Positions 51,274 to 61,684 of a stretch of 64,000 bases of DNA are shown here, in pieces. Numbering within the stretch: position 1 is the first letter of the stretch; the number at the start of each line of letters is the position of its first letter. The DNA is from Anolis sagrei (taxonomy: Eukaryota; Chordata; Lepidosauria; Squamata; Anolidae): contig NC_090022.1 in NCBI RefSeq assembly GCF_037176765.1, positions 179,420,117-179,484,116 of the forward strand. Direction: 5' to 3'. The notes beneath the pieces were generated by a model that was given only the letters and a program-made list of their open reading frames with translations, made no database searches and had not been told where the DNA came from. A program made the position numbers and the translations under genes.

Positions 51274-51975
51274 TGTTTCTCAACCTTCCTAATGTTGCGA
51301 CCCCTTAATACAGTTCCTCATGTCATGGTGACCCCCAACCATAACATTATTTTCGTTGCTACTTCATAAATAATTTTGCTACCGTAACAAATCATAACGT
51401 AAATATATGATATGCAGGATATATTTTCATTCATTTGTCGCAATACGACCAAATTTGAATACTAGTGAGGTTGATTTTGTCATTTGGGAGTAGTTGTAAG
51501 TTCCTGGGATTTATAGTTCACCTACAATCAAAGACCGTTCTGAACCTCGCCAACAATAGAATTGAACCAAACTCGGCACACAGAGCCAACAGAACATGCT
51601 GGAAGGGTTTGGTGGGCCTTGACCTTGAGTTTTGGAGTTGTAGTTCACCGACATCCAGAGAGCACGGTGGACTCAAACAATGATGGATCTGGATCAAACT
51701 TGGCACGAATAATCAATATGCCCAAATGTGAACCCTGGTGGAGTTTGGAGAAAATAGACCTTGACATTTGGGAGTTGTAGTTGCTGGGATTTATAGTTTA
51801 CCTACAATCAAAGAGCATTCTGAACCCCACCAATAGAATTGGGCCAAACTTCCCACACAGAACCCACACAACCAACAGAAAATATTGTATTTTCTTATGG
51901 TCTTTAGTGACCCCCTGACAACCCCTCACAACCCCCCCCCCCCCCGGGTCCTGACCCCCAGATTGCAAAACACAG
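51274..51975. mobile_element. SPIN/Charlie-like non-autonomous hAT with internal repeated modules
   Basis: Left end TTTCTCAACCTTCCTAATGT with GTGACCCCCAACCATAACAT is the SPIN/Charlie-type hAT terminus; the right end is CAGATTGCAAAACACA. Flanked by CTCTAG (51268-51273 and 51976-51981). The module GGGATTTATAGTTCACCTAC...CAATAGAATTG occurs at about 51509-51565 and again at 51788-51840. No transposase. Confidence 0.8.
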
Positions 51976-51981
51976 CTCTAG

Positions 51982-52277
51982 GTGCCCTTCCACGCAGCCA
52001 TGTATCAAGGCAGACAATTCACAATATTTGCTTTGAACTAGGTTATCTGAGTCATATAATCCAGTTCAAAGCAGGTAATGTGGGATTTTATTCAACTGTG
52101 TGGAAGGGGCCTTAGAAGTGGGATTAAGGGCCCTTCCATGCAGCCCTGTATCCCAGAATATCAAAGCAGAAAATCCCACATTATCTGAGTGTGGATTCAG
52201 ATAACCCAGTTCAAAGCAGAAATTGTGGGATTTTCTGCCTTGATATTCTGGGATATAGGGCTGTGTAGAAGGACCCT
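51982..52277. mobile_element. Two palindromic MITEs of one family (E) side by side
   Basis: Copy 1, 51982-52114: GTGCCCTTCCACGCAGCC to TGTGTGGAAGGGGCC. Copy 2, 52128-52277: GGGCCCTTCCATGCAGCCCT to AGGGCTGTGTAGAAGGACCC, a nearly perfect 150-bp hairpin with TTCAAAGCAGAAA inside. Confidence 0.85.
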
Positions 52278-53225
52278 AAATTGAGGCTTGCATTAAAACC
52301 GAACAGGTGGCAAATGCAAGAGCTGTTCAGAAATCTTCTTGCAGCAGAACAAAATTACAAATTGGAGGCCTGTGTGCATACTTCTAAAATATCAGAAAGG
52401 TCATTCTTGCAGCATATTTCAAAAGTATGTGGCAAAAGCCTGTCTCCCAACTTCTCTGGCAATTGCAACTTGCGGACCAAGTTCATCCAGAACTGTATTT
52501 GCTTTGCACATTGGTCGGCCTTTTGGGAGAGAGAAAGTCACCCTGACCCTTTTGTGCCTAATGTGTGTATGGGCTGCTATAAAGAGAGAAGCCATGCATT
52601 TCAATTAACTATTTGCTAGTTCAAAGACACTGAGCAAACATAATGAAAACATTTGAACTCTTCTGCGGAAAAAAAATTCAGGTGACTTTTCTCAGTCCTC
52701 CAAGATAGTGTGTGTGCTTTGAATGGTATAGAGCTGTATATCCCTTTTACTTTATTATGCTCCATCTTTGGAGGCTTTTAAACAGAAGCTGGATGGCCAT
52801 TTGTCGTGGTTGCTTTGAATGTGACTTATTTTGTTCATAACTTGGGGACTGCCTGTATTTGCTAGAGATTAAGTCCAGATTTGCTAGAGATTAAGTCCAG
52901 ATATTTGGAATAAAGTAGGACTTTATTCCAAATAAACCTATATAGGATAAAATTGTGAATATTCATATGACAACATCAAAGGGCTAAGCATTTACATATA
53001 CCTAGGAGTAAGCTTCATTGGGTTCACTTTGGAAACATATTGTCTCACAGCAAGGTTAATTGGCACTGATGAGATTTCTGTACATTTAATAGGATGTAAG
53101 TTTGGAGGGTTCTTTAAGAGCCATGATGCAAATTTATCAGTTGTTTCTGCATTGCACTATTGCGTGTTCTACACTGTCATATAATTCGGTTTCTGAATAC
53201 AGGTGATCTACTTTGAACTGGATTA
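52278..53225. other. Unassigned sequence upstream of ERN1
   Basis: No gene recognised. Short tandem duplication TTGCTAGAGATTAAGTCCAG at about 52858-52900. A relative of MITE E begins at about 53168 and is split by the BovB insertion. Confidence 0.45.
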
Positions 53226-53234
53226 TATGAGTCT

Positions 53235-54008
53235 TGTTGTTGTTCATTCGTTCAGTCGTCTCCGACTCTTCGTGACCTCATGGACCAGCCTACGCCAGAG
53301 CTCCCTGTCGGCCGTTACCACCCCCAGCTCCCTCAAGGTCAGTCCAGTCACTTCAAGGATGCCATCCATCCATCTTGCCCTTGGTCGGCCCCTCTTCCTT
53401 TTGCCTTCCACTTTCCCTAGCATAATTGTCTTCTCTAGGCTTTCCTGTCTCCTCATGATGTGGCCAAAGTACTTCAGCTTTGTCTCTAGTATCTTTCCCT
53501 CCAGTGAGCAGTCGGGCTTTATTTCCTGGAGGATGGACTGGTTGGATCTTCTCGCAGTCCAAGGCACTCTCAGCACTTTCCTCCAACACCACAGCTCAAA
53601 AGCATCGATCTTCCTTCGCTCAGCCTTCCCGAAGGTCCAGCTCTCACATCCGTAGGTGACTACAGGGAATACCATGGCTTTGACTAGGCGGATCTTTGTT
53701 GCCAGTCTGATGTCTCTACTCTTCACTATTTTATCGAGACTGGACATTGCTCTCCTCCCAAGAAGTAAGCGTCTTCTGATTTCCTGGCCACAGTCTGCAT
53801 CTGCAGTAATCTTTGCGCCTAGAAATACAAAGTCTGTCACGGCCTCCACGGTTTCTCCCTCTATTTTCCAGTTGTCAATCATTCTTGTTGCCATAATCTT
53901 GGTTTTTTTGACGTTTAGCTGCAACCCGGCTTTTGCGCTTTCTTCTTTCACCTTGATTAGAAGGCTCCTCAGCTCCTCCTCACTTTCGGCCATCAGAGTG
54001 GTGTCATC
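53235..54008 (-). mobile_element. BovB/RTE LINE, 5' truncated, 265-codon open frame
   Basis: [60 protein letters not shown] and KSRRRLNE stop, then a (CAA)n tail. Starts just after the RT catalytic box and stays open to the end. Target-site duplication TATGAGTCT (53226-53234 and 54009-54017). About 95% identical by eye to 15367-16099, so both are young. It landed in a MITE (53168-54075). Confidence 0.94.
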
Positions 54009-54124
54009 TATGAGTCTACACTGCCATATAATCCAGTTCAAACCAGATATTCTGGATTCAGAAACAGGATTCTATTGCAGTGATGGGGCCTGAGAAAGGC
54101 CCTCCCAATTCTACCTTGTAAATA

Positions 54125-54722
54125 CGAGGGGTATTTTTTAAGTAAGGTCCGTTTTGTTGTAGACACTAGTAGTTCGCGTGCATACCGCAATGAGTGCATG
54201 CGTCGTGTACCGGCATGCCTCGGGAACAACTGTGCTCAGTTTCCGCTCTGTAGCTAACCTGTACGGTTTTGTTCTGTGCTTTAAAAATGTTTTAGACTAT
54301 CATACTCACCCGCCGCATGTGAGGTTTGCTCAGTGATACGGTTTTTGTCAGCAAGGAACCTGCCTGCTATAGAAATTCATCGACAGATTTGTGAAGTGTA
54401 CGGTGATACTGTTATGAGTGAAAGCAAAGTGTGTGAGTGGGTAGGACAATTCAAAGATGGCCGTAACAACGTCCATGATGAGGATCGCTCTGGTCGCCCT
54501 TCATTGATTACAGACGATTTGGTGGCTTCAGTTGAAGCGAGGATTCGTGAAGAGGGTATTTTAAAATTGGTTCAGAGGTATGATAAGTGTTTGAACAAAC
54601 TTTGCAACTATGTCGAAAAATAGAATGAAGTATGCACTTTCTGAAAATAAGTTTACTTTTTTGAAATAAACTTTCGTTGTATACTTATGTTCAAATGGAC
54701 CTTACTTAAAAAATACCCCTCG
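54125..54722 (+). mobile_element. mariner transposon, internally deleted, ends intact
   Basis: Inverted ends CGAGGGGTATTTTTTAAGTA and TACTTAAAAAATACCCCTCG (26 of 26 bases match before the arms diverge), each next to TA. The ORF at 54333-54623 has the transposase N-terminal helix-turn-helix (MIRFLSARNLPAIEIHRQIC, ESKVCEWVGQFKDGRNN, DEDRSGRPSLITDDLV) joined in frame to the last residues (KLVQRYDKCLNKLCNYVEK stop). The whole DDD catalytic core is missing. The protein could at most bind ends. Confidence 0.95.
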
Positions 54723-54993
54723 TAGTGCTTTTAAAATGAACATTTAGTGCCATCCAGTGGATAAACACATCAAAGACATGCTGGCAGTTCAAACATGATT
54801 ACTGGGAGCCAAAGGACGTTTAAAACACAGTCAGAACATTACCTCTTTTCAAACAGCATCTAAAAACAGAAGTCTAAAATACAAACATTGTCTGGAAACA
54901 ACTGTTTAGCTTGTCCCTGATGGAGCAGACTGTTCCAAATGCTAAATGGTAAGTCAACAGGTAAGTAAATTTCTCTGATTCAATGAGTCTACT
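54723..54993. other. Unassigned sequence
   Basis: Nothing recognised. Confidence 0.35.
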
Positions 54994-55138
54994 ATAAGGA
55001 TGCAGTCTACACTGTAGATAGACACCACTTTAAATGCCATGGCTCAATGCTACGGAATGATGGGAGTTGTAGTCTGGCGAGGCAGCAGCATTCAACAACT
55101 ACAACTCCCACAATTCCACAGAACTGATCTAGGACAGA
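54994..55138. mobile_element. MITE family C, shortened
   Basis: CAGTCTACACTGTAGATAGA, then TGCTACGGAATGATGGGAG and inverse ACTACAACTCCCACAATTCC. Confidence 0.75.
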
Positions 55139-55503
55139 TTATTATTATTTGAAACACAACAAGATGAGTCCACAGCAAACAAGATAACTCTACTGGCTTT
55201 TGTATTGGGTCACACATCAGACACTTCTCAAATGTCTAGGACTATGTGATTATCGGCGAATAATGCGTGCAAATCCGAGTAGGGTGGCCTTTTGAAGCTG
55301 ACAAATGGTAATTTTGTCAGGACTGATTGTTTTTAAGTGCTGGCCAAGGTCTTCAGTCACTGCACCCAGTGTGCTGATCACCACTGGGACCACCTTGACA
55401 GGTTTGTGCCAGAGTCTTTGCAGTTTGATCTTTAAATCCTTGTATCATGTCAGCTTTTCCAGTTGCTTCTCGTGAAATCTGCTGTCACCTGGGATTGCAA
55501 CAT
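55139..55503 (-). mobile_element. R4-clade LINE, endonuclease-end fragment
   Basis: Antisense match to 12830-13126: sense CACCTGGGATTGCAAC complement, [40 protein letters not shown]. Ends with the shared CATCTTGTTGTGTTTC and (AAT)n tail at 55139. Confidence 0.8.
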
Positions 55504-55733
55504 CATCATAATTATATTTATTTATACCGTGTTTTATCTCCCCAAAGGGGACTCAAAGCGGCTTGAAATAAAGTATTAATATAGTTGAAAATATACAAAT
55601 ATACAAACATTAAAACGGAATTAAACACAAACAGCACTAGAACATTTAGAGTTAAAATCAATCAAAATATACTTAAAGCTTTTCTAGTTTCGAGCTGAAT
55701 TAAGTCAACAGTGTATCATTATTATTATTATTA

Positions 55734-55770
<37 letters not shown>

Positions 55771-56100
55771 GTATACCTCACCTTATCTCCCCTGAAATCT
55801 TAACATAAGCATTTAAAATATTCAAATATATGAACAATAACATAGGATTAAATATAAACAGTACAAAAAGATTGCCAATTAAAAACCATTAAAACAAATT
55901 CACAGTTAAAAGTTAATAGTCATCTAATGCAGCCTAAGCAGCATTAGCTGTAAAATACTAATAACTGTTCACAAATACAATATATTTATAATTTATATGC
56001 AGCGTCCAATTAAAAATGTCTACAATGAAAAAAATACAATGAATTAAAACCAGTTCATAAAACAGAGGAAAATAATTAAAAACCATACTAAAGTGTCAAG
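55504..56100 (-). mobile_element. Two L2-like LINE 3'UTRs
   Basis: 55514-55700: TATTTATTTATACCGTGTTT with CCCCAAAGGGGACTCAAAGC. 55714-56100: (TTA)n then ATACCTCACCTTATCTCC and an A-rich 3'UTR. No coding part. Confidence 0.65.
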
Positions 56101-56103
56101 ATA

Positions 56104-56285
56104 CACATAGGTAAAGGTTTTCCCCTGACATTAAGTCCAGTTGTGTCTGACTCTGGAGGTTGGTGCTCATCTCCATTTCAAAAACAATGTTGTCCGTAGA
56201 CACCTCCAAGGTAATGTGGCCGGCATGACTGCATGGAGTGCCATTACCTTCCCGCCGGAGTGATACCTATTGATCTACTCACATC
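56104..56285 (-). mobile_element. Sauria SINE, 5' truncated
   Basis: Antisense: TAGGTAAAGGTTTTCCCCTG and GTCCAGTTGTGTCTGACTC (the BovB-like 3' end) to GATACCTATTGATCTACTCA. The tRNA head is missing. Confidence 0.9.
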
Positions 56286-56463
56286 CACATGTTTTCAAAC
56301 TGCTAAACAAAAGTAAAGATAAACAAAACATCCTGAATTAATTGAATTCATAAATGAATGGGTTAAATAAATATACATAAATCGCAGGTCGAAACCAAAC
56401 AAAAAAAACAAAAACAAACCAGAAAACGACAAGAGTCTGATTAACAAGATAAAATAAAATGCC

Positions 56464-56700
56464 TGTGGGTCCCCAAATGTTTTGGCCTTCAACTCCCAGA
56501 AATCCTAACTACTGGTAAACTGGCTGGGATTTCTGGGAGTTGTAGGACAAAACACCCGGGGACCCACAGGTTGAAAACCACTGTGGATTTGAAACCATTG
56601 TATATGGCTTATTGACATAGAATGAGTGCATTCTGATACCACTTTTAACCGTCATTGCTCAATGCTATGGGATGATGGGATCTGTGATCCCATAGTGCCG
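56464..56700. mobile_element. hAT MITE A (left end worn) and MITE C fragment
   Basis: 56464-56582: GTGGGTCCCCAAATGTTTTG to GGTTGAAAACCACTG. 56625-56700: GTGCATTCTGATACCACTTT and CAATGCTATGGGATGATGGG. Confidence 0.72.
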
Positions 56701-57935
56701 AGTGGAGTGCCATCAGCAGAGTTCTGTCCTGGGTCCAGTCCTGTTCAACATCTTTATAAATGGCGTAGATGAAGGGTTAGAAGGCATGATCATCAAGTTT
56801 GCAGACGACACCAAATTGGGAGGGATAAGCAAGACTTCAGAAGACAGGAGCAGGATTCAAAACAGATTAGAGAGATGGGCCAAAACTAACAAAATGAAGT
56901 TCAACAGTGACAAATAAATAAATAAATGCAAGACACTTCACTTAGGCAGAAAAAATGAAATGCAGAGTTACAGAATGGGGGACGTGTGGCTCAGGAGCAG
57001 TACATGGGAAAATGATATTGGGGTCTATTGTCGAAGGCTGTCATGGCCGGAATCACTGGATTGTTGTAGGTTTTTTTGGGCTATATGGCCATGTCCTAGA
57101 GGCATTTTCTCCTGATGTTTTGCCTGCATCTATGGCAAGCATCCTCAGAGGTAGTGATGTTTGTTGGAACTAGGAAAATGGGTTTATACATCTATGGAAT
57201 GACCAGGGTGGGACAAAGAACTCTTGTCTGTTGGAGCTAGGTGTGAATGTTTCAACTGACCACCTTAATTAGCATTTGATGACCTGGCAGTGCCTGGGGC
57301 AATCTTTTGTTGAGAGGTGATTAGATGTCCCCAATTGTTTCCCCTCTGTTGTTTTGCTGTTGGGATTTTGTCCTGTATCAATAGGAGTTTAATGACTAGA
57401 TCCAGGGAAGCCGTGCTACCCCTCGATTCTGCTTTGGTTAGACTACATCTGGAACATTGTGTCCAATTCTGGGCACTACAGTTGAAGAGAGATATTGACA
57501 AGCTGGAAAGTGTCCAGAGGAGGGCGACTAAAATGATCAGGGGTCTGGAGATCAAACCCTATGAGGAGCGGCTTAAGGAGCTGGGCATGTTTAGCCTAAA
57601 GAAGAGAAGGCTGAGAGGAGATATGATAGCCATGTATAAATATGTGAGAGGAAGTCATAGGGAGGAGGGAGCAAGCTAGTTTTCTACTTCCCTGGAGACT
57701 AGGATGCAGAACAATGGCTTCAAACTACAAGAAAGAAGATTCCACCTGAGCATTAGGAAAAACTTCCTGACTGTGAGAGCCGTTCAGCAGTGGAACTCTC
57801 TGCTCCGGAGTGTGGTGGAAGCTCCTTCTTTGGAAGCTTTTAAACATAGGTTGAATGGCCATCTGTCGGGGGTGCTTTGAATGCAATTTGAATGGTCCAT
57901 GAGGTCTCTCCCAACTCTATAATTCTAAGGTCTTT
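56701..57935 (+). mobile_element. CR1 LINE, 3' half, split by a hammerhead-bearing repeat
   Basis: [20 protein letters not shown] and IIKFADDTKLGGISKTSEDR (with the FADD catalytic box) at 56720-56830. After the insert (57025-57375): [40 protein letters not shown] and [13 protein letters not shown]. 3' end GGTCCATGAGGTCTCTCCCA and ATTCTAAG at 57935. Several stops and a (AAAT) insertion. Confidence 0.93.
57025..57375 (-). mobile_element. Hammerhead-bearing dispersed repeat inserted in CR1
   Basis: Antisense, about 350 bp: TATTGTCGAAGGCTGTCATG to GTTGTTTTGCTGTTGGGATT. Motif at 57111-57151 keeps CUGAGGA and stem II, but the G of GAAA is changed. Younger than the CR1 it splits. Confidence 0.8.
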
Positions 57936-58055
57936 CGCCTTCTCTGCCACAAAAAAGGTACTGTTGCCTCACCAAGCTACAAATCACAGAATCCGATAGT
58001 TTAGAGCGATGGCAGTTAAAGCTATGTCAAACTGCATTATTTCTACAGTGGAGAT
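57936..58055. mobile_element. MITE family C, right half
   Basis: CTTTCGCCTTCTCTGCCAC, CACCAAGCTACAAATCACAG, ACTGCATTATTTCTACAGTG. Confidence 0.7.
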
Positions 58056-58261
58056 GGCAATCCTAGCTTGTTTGTATCCTTCTCCACTGGGTTCTTAATT
58101 TACAGCGCAATTCTACTCAATACAATGCATCTTCTCAACTTCACCCTGCCGCCAAAATATTTGCAGGCAAGCCTTGACTCCGCCCTCGCCTTTAACAGAT
58201 CGCAGTGCGCAATACCGGAAATCAAAACTGCTTTGAGCTTTACAGACTCGAGTTTCCGCGA

Positions 58262-58372
58262 GGTGACGAAACGATCACCTGGGAGCGCCGCGCCGATTGG
58301 CTGCTGGGAAAAGTGGGCGGAGCCCGTTACGTCAGGAGGGCTATAAATAGACGTGCAGCGGCGCTCGTTGGT
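58262..58372 (+). promoter_or_regulatory. SNHG25: TATA/CRE/CCAAT promoter of the snoRNA host gene (SNHG25)
   Basis: A compact promoter in a CpG-rich island. It has a CCAAT box in inverse form (ATTGG, 58296-58300), a GC box GGGCGG (58315-58320), a CRE/ATF-like TTACGTCA (58327-58334) and a TATA box TATAAATA (58342-58349). A pyrimidine start CCTTTC lies 31 bp downstream of the TATA at 58373. TATA plus a 5'TOP start is the usual design of snoRNA host genes, and CRE-type sites are common in them. Seen directly: the motifs and spacing. Inferred: that transcription starts at 58373. Confidence 0.8.
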
Positions 58373-58580
58373 CCTTTCGCCGGAAGTTGCTGGGTAAGGT
58401 TGTTTTCTCACTGTCTTGTTATGGGCTATTGTGAAAATAATAGAGGGAAGTTTACTTTCTGGACGTAGAGAGGGGAAGGCCTGGGAAAGGCGCCGGGTGA
58501 AGACCTAGGGGCCTTCCCAAGTGTTCAATTTTTGCCCATCAGCCAGAATGGCCGGGCCTGCTGGGAGCTTGAGGCCTACT

Positions 58581-58657
58581 GCTGGTTGCTATGATGATTC
58601 TCTCAGCGTGTTAGACTGCTGATGCGGATGAAGAGACATTGGATCTGAGCCTCCAGC
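58581..58657 (+). ncRNA. SNORD104: SNORD104, box C/D small nucleolar RNA
   Basis: SNORD104 guides 2'-O-methylation of 28S rRNA. Visible parts in order: external stem GCTGG (58581-58585) pairing with CCAGC (58653-58657); box C ATGATGA (58591-58597); guide CGTGTTAGACT (58607-58617); box D' CTGA (58619-58622); box C' GGATGAA (58626-58632); box D CTGA (58645-58648). The 11-nt guide is perfectly complementary to the 28S stretch AGTCTAACACG. The fifth base upstream of D' (G58614) pairs with the C of AGUC, the methylated cytosine (Cm1327 in older numbering) assigned to SNORD104. It sits in intron 1 of the host gene, processed from the spliced intron. A MITE begins about 25 bp downstream. Confidence 0.93.
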
Positions 58658-58681
58658 ATTGAAAATGAGGGGGCATTTGCA

Positions 58682-58825
58682 CTCTAGAATTAGTTCACAT
58701 TGATGCCACTTTAACTGCCATGGCTTGTTGCTGTGCAATAATAGGAGTTGTAGTTGGGAGAGACACCAGCACTATTCGATAGACTACAGTTCCCATGATT
58801 CCATAGCATGGAAACCTGGGAGACT
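58682..58825. mobile_element. MITE family C in the host-gene intron, just after SNORD104
   Basis: CTCTAGAATTAGTTCACATT, GCCACTTTAACTGCCATGGC, TACAGTTCCCATGATTCC, about 25 bp downstream of the snoRNA. Right end missing. Confidence 0.75.
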
Positions 58826-58869
58826 TCAGAGCATCTCTAAAATTTTCTTGCATTAACTTTGGTTTGAAT

Positions 58870-59847
58870 CACGCCCGTAGCCAGGATTTTGATTCGGGGG
58901 GGGGGGGCGCTGAGTTTTATTCAAGAGTGTGGGTGAGGATCTACCCTAGCTGTGCTGTCACACGCTGGGCCTGTGCATCAGACTGTAGACAGGACATAAA
59001 TTCTGTGTGCCCAACGGGACGCTGGGGCTGTCTCTGACTAAAGGCCCTTGGACCTCCCCAAAACAAAGTTCTATAGAGGCTTAAAGTAAGTCCAACAAAG
59101 TTCTTTATTGATGAAAACAAACAGGCACTATCTTCTTAACTGTAATTAACTAATGGGGAAATCCTTAACTTCTAATCTGGGCAGTCTGTACTTGCCTCTG
59201 TTGGCGTGGAGCCCCTGCACCCGGTACCAACTGCGTCTGGCTTCCGCGAGCGACCCTTACCAAGCAGAGCTTTGTAGACTTCCAGGGGGAAAGGATTCAG
59301 GCTTCCATGATGGCTGACTGAAGTCCCTCAGCGAAGGAGCTGTAAGGCTGTATAACTCCAGTCAGGCCGTAGGCTGTATGACTCCCGGCCAAGCCGTAGA
59401 AGACGAAGCTTTCTACAGGAGCTCTTGAAATTATGTCCTGCATGGAAGCTTCTCTGTGTGAACTGAACTCAAAATGGCTCCTGTTCCCACTAAAACTCAA
59501 AAAGGGGCAGGACCAGGGAACCTAACAATAATTGACAGGTGGCTTGCCCTTTGATTGCAGCCAAAAGAAGCCACCTATCTGCAGAGTCCCTGAAACTTAG
59601 GACTGCAACAAACATTAAATGCAAAGTAAAGAAAATTGGAGCTCCTGGAACAGCTGTTCCAGAACACTGGCAAACCTTTTGTATCATCCCAATACCCCCA
59701 TGCATATGGGATATATTGAGCATGGTGATCAGATCATGGTATGAATAAACATAACAGTTTAAATAATATACCAGTAAGGCCTTGCGGACCACCCTGAGAA
59801 TTTCGGGGGGGCTTCAGCCCCCTCCCCCCCACCCCAGCTACATGCCT
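58870..59847. mobile_element. DNA transposon remnant with perfect 9-bp target duplication
   Basis: Ends CACGCCCGTAGCCAGGA and CCCCAGCTACATGCCT are imperfect inverted repeats. GGTTTGAAT lies at 58861-58869 and again at 59848-59856. G-rich and C-rich runs lie near the two ends (58887, 59805). It is interrupted at 58994-59533. hAT-like by end sequence, though a 9-bp duplication would also fit Mutator-type. Confidence 0.75.
58994..59533 (-). mobile_element. Possible solo LTR-like insertion (fossil)
   Basis: About 540 bp between two copies of GACAGG. On the minus strand there is a TGTTAGG start near the right edge and an AATAAA signal about 100 bp before the left edge, as an LTR would have. No internal retroviral genes. 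Family unknown; it would be younger than the DNA transposon it splits. Confidence 0.35.
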
Positions 59848-59856
59848 GGTTTGAAT

Positions 59857-60000
59857 GCATGCGCAAAACCACATATATACACAAATATATACACAGACTA
59901 GGCCGCAGCAATGCGTGGCAGGGGACGGCTAGTATGTAGTAAACATGATAAACAGCATTAGACTACGTATATTAAAACCAATTATATTAAAAGCCAATTC
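59857..60000. other. Short repeat-like stretch
   Basis: ACACAAATATATACACAGAC with GCGTGGCAGGGGACGGCTAG resembles the edge of a dispersed repeat; not classified. Confidence 0.3.
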
Positions 60001-60004
60001 CATC

Positions 60005-60835
60005 TCATCGCCATAGTCAAATTCAGTAGCCATTTAACAGGTTACCCATTGTTTTCCCCAAAAGCTTCCTTCCAGAGAAAGGGTTTTACTTGCCTTCCGA
60101 AGAATAGCAGGGATGTGTTTAGGGAGTGCATTCCAGAGCTGAGAAGGCCAATCTATCGCCTTCTCGGAGATGGGACCAAGCATAGGCCCTCTCTGGCAGA
60201 TTGTAAAGTTTGGGAAGGCTCATATGGGGAAATGTGGGCGGATAGATAGGTTGGGCCTTAACCGTTTTTAGGGCTTTAAAGTTTAAACCAGCACCTTGAA
60301 TTGTGCCTGAAAGCAAACCAGTAACAAATGGAGCTGTCGTAACAAGGGAAGTTGAATGCACCCGTTATGGCGCTCCAATGAACAGCCTAGTTGCAGATCT
60401 TTGAACCAGCTGAAGCTTCCAGGCTTCAAATGATGCAATGAGGGAGGGAAAAATGGGAGTTATGGGTAATAGGAGATATATATCTAAGGAATGTATACAG
60501 TGTCATATAAGGTAGGTTTACTTTTGAAATAATGTATATCTAGATAAGACTTGTATGGCAAAAGTTTATTAATTTATGGGATGTATCAGGTAAAATAAAA
60601 ATTTTAAAAAAACAAACCATCTTCAAGGGCAGCCCTAAGTAAAGTGCATTACAGTACTCCAGTCTGGATGTGACAAGGGCATGGACCACTTTAGCCAAAT
60701 CCGACTTCTCAAGGTGCTACCATACCAGTTTTAATTGTGTGAAGGCTCCCCTGGCCACTGCTGATACCTGGGCCCTCCTGGTCAGGATGAATCCAGGAGA
60801 ACACCCAAGCTGCGAACCTGTATAAGTGGAATGGA
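60005..60835 (-). mobile_element. L2-like LINE RT C-terminus with an insert
   Basis: Minus reading: HSTSLVTTAPFVTG, GTIQGAGLNFKALKTVKAQP and EGDRLAFSALECTP, with the preceding RT block antisense at 60620-60835 (CAGTACTCCAGTCTGGATGT). Split at about 60430-60615 by an A/T-rich piece ending AAAATTTTAAAAAAAC, possibly another LINE 3' tail. Confidence 0.7.
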
Positions 60836-61400
60836 TCTGAGTAACTTTTATCTATAAAGTCCCCGCCCCTAAACTACAAGTTCCAAATATCACAGGAGGC
60901 AGCCATAGCAGTTAAAGTGGAAGAACAGCACTTTAATAGTGTAGTGTGATAACCTCCTAAATCATGATGAGCCATTAGTTTTAAAACAGGTCAAAGCGCA
61001 GCCCTCTAGCTGTTTAGTCTTCCCAACTCCCAGAAAGACTAGCCAGCTTGTCAAATGGACAGGAATTTTGGGAGTTGGAGGGCCACAGTTTGAGTTGCAC
61101 AACGTAATGGTTTTATTTCTGAGCTAGCAGAAGAAGCTGTTATGCATTGCAGGCAGGTTACATATTTGTATATAATTTTAAAAATACACTACTTTAACAC
61201 CATGATCCCATACCATTGAACCATGGCAATTAAACCGATGCTAAACTGCATTAATTTTACAGTGTAGATGAAGCCTCCAGCATGTCATGGCATCTCATCT
61301 CCATTACAGTTGCCTTTCCTCTAGTAACATGGGTGTCTTTTTGCTCCATTATTTTTAATAGCAAAATACACAAAACACAAGCCTTATTTCTCCTAGTAGA
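60836..61400. other. Unassigned sequence with MITE fragments
   Basis: A family A/B relative at about 61000-61100 (TTCCCAACTCCCAGAAAGAC, GAATTTTGGGAGTTGGAGG) and a family C right half at 61180-61275 (CTGCATTAATTTTACAGTG). Confidence 0.55.
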
Positions 61401-61401
61401 T

Positions 61402-61674
61402 CTTTTTTTGTCGTGTCTGGAGCGACCTGAGAAACTTCAAGACGCTTCTGGTGTGAGAGAATTGGCCGTCTGCAAGGACGTTGCCTAGGGGACGCCCGGA
61501 TGATTTTGATGTTTTTATCATCCTTGTGAGAGGCTTCTCTCATGTCCCCGCATGAGGAGCTGGAGCTGATAGAGGGAGCTCATCCGCCTCTCCCCGGATT
61601 TGAACCTCTGCGACCTGTCGGTCTTCAGTCCTACCGGCACAGGGGTTTAACCCACTGTGCCACCAGGGGCTCCT
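61402..61674 (-). mobile_element. tRNA-derived poly(A) SINE, full length
   Basis: T7 then GTCGTGTCTGGAGCGACCTG, head GTGCCACCAGGGGCTCC. Target duplication AGTAGAT (61395-61401 and 61678-61684). Confidence 0.92.
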
Positions 61675-61684
61675 TCAAGTAGAT

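Noticed and set aside
58205-58468. 87-codon frame across the SNHG25 promoter
   Set aside because: Overlaps the TATA box and start site; CpG-island chance frame.
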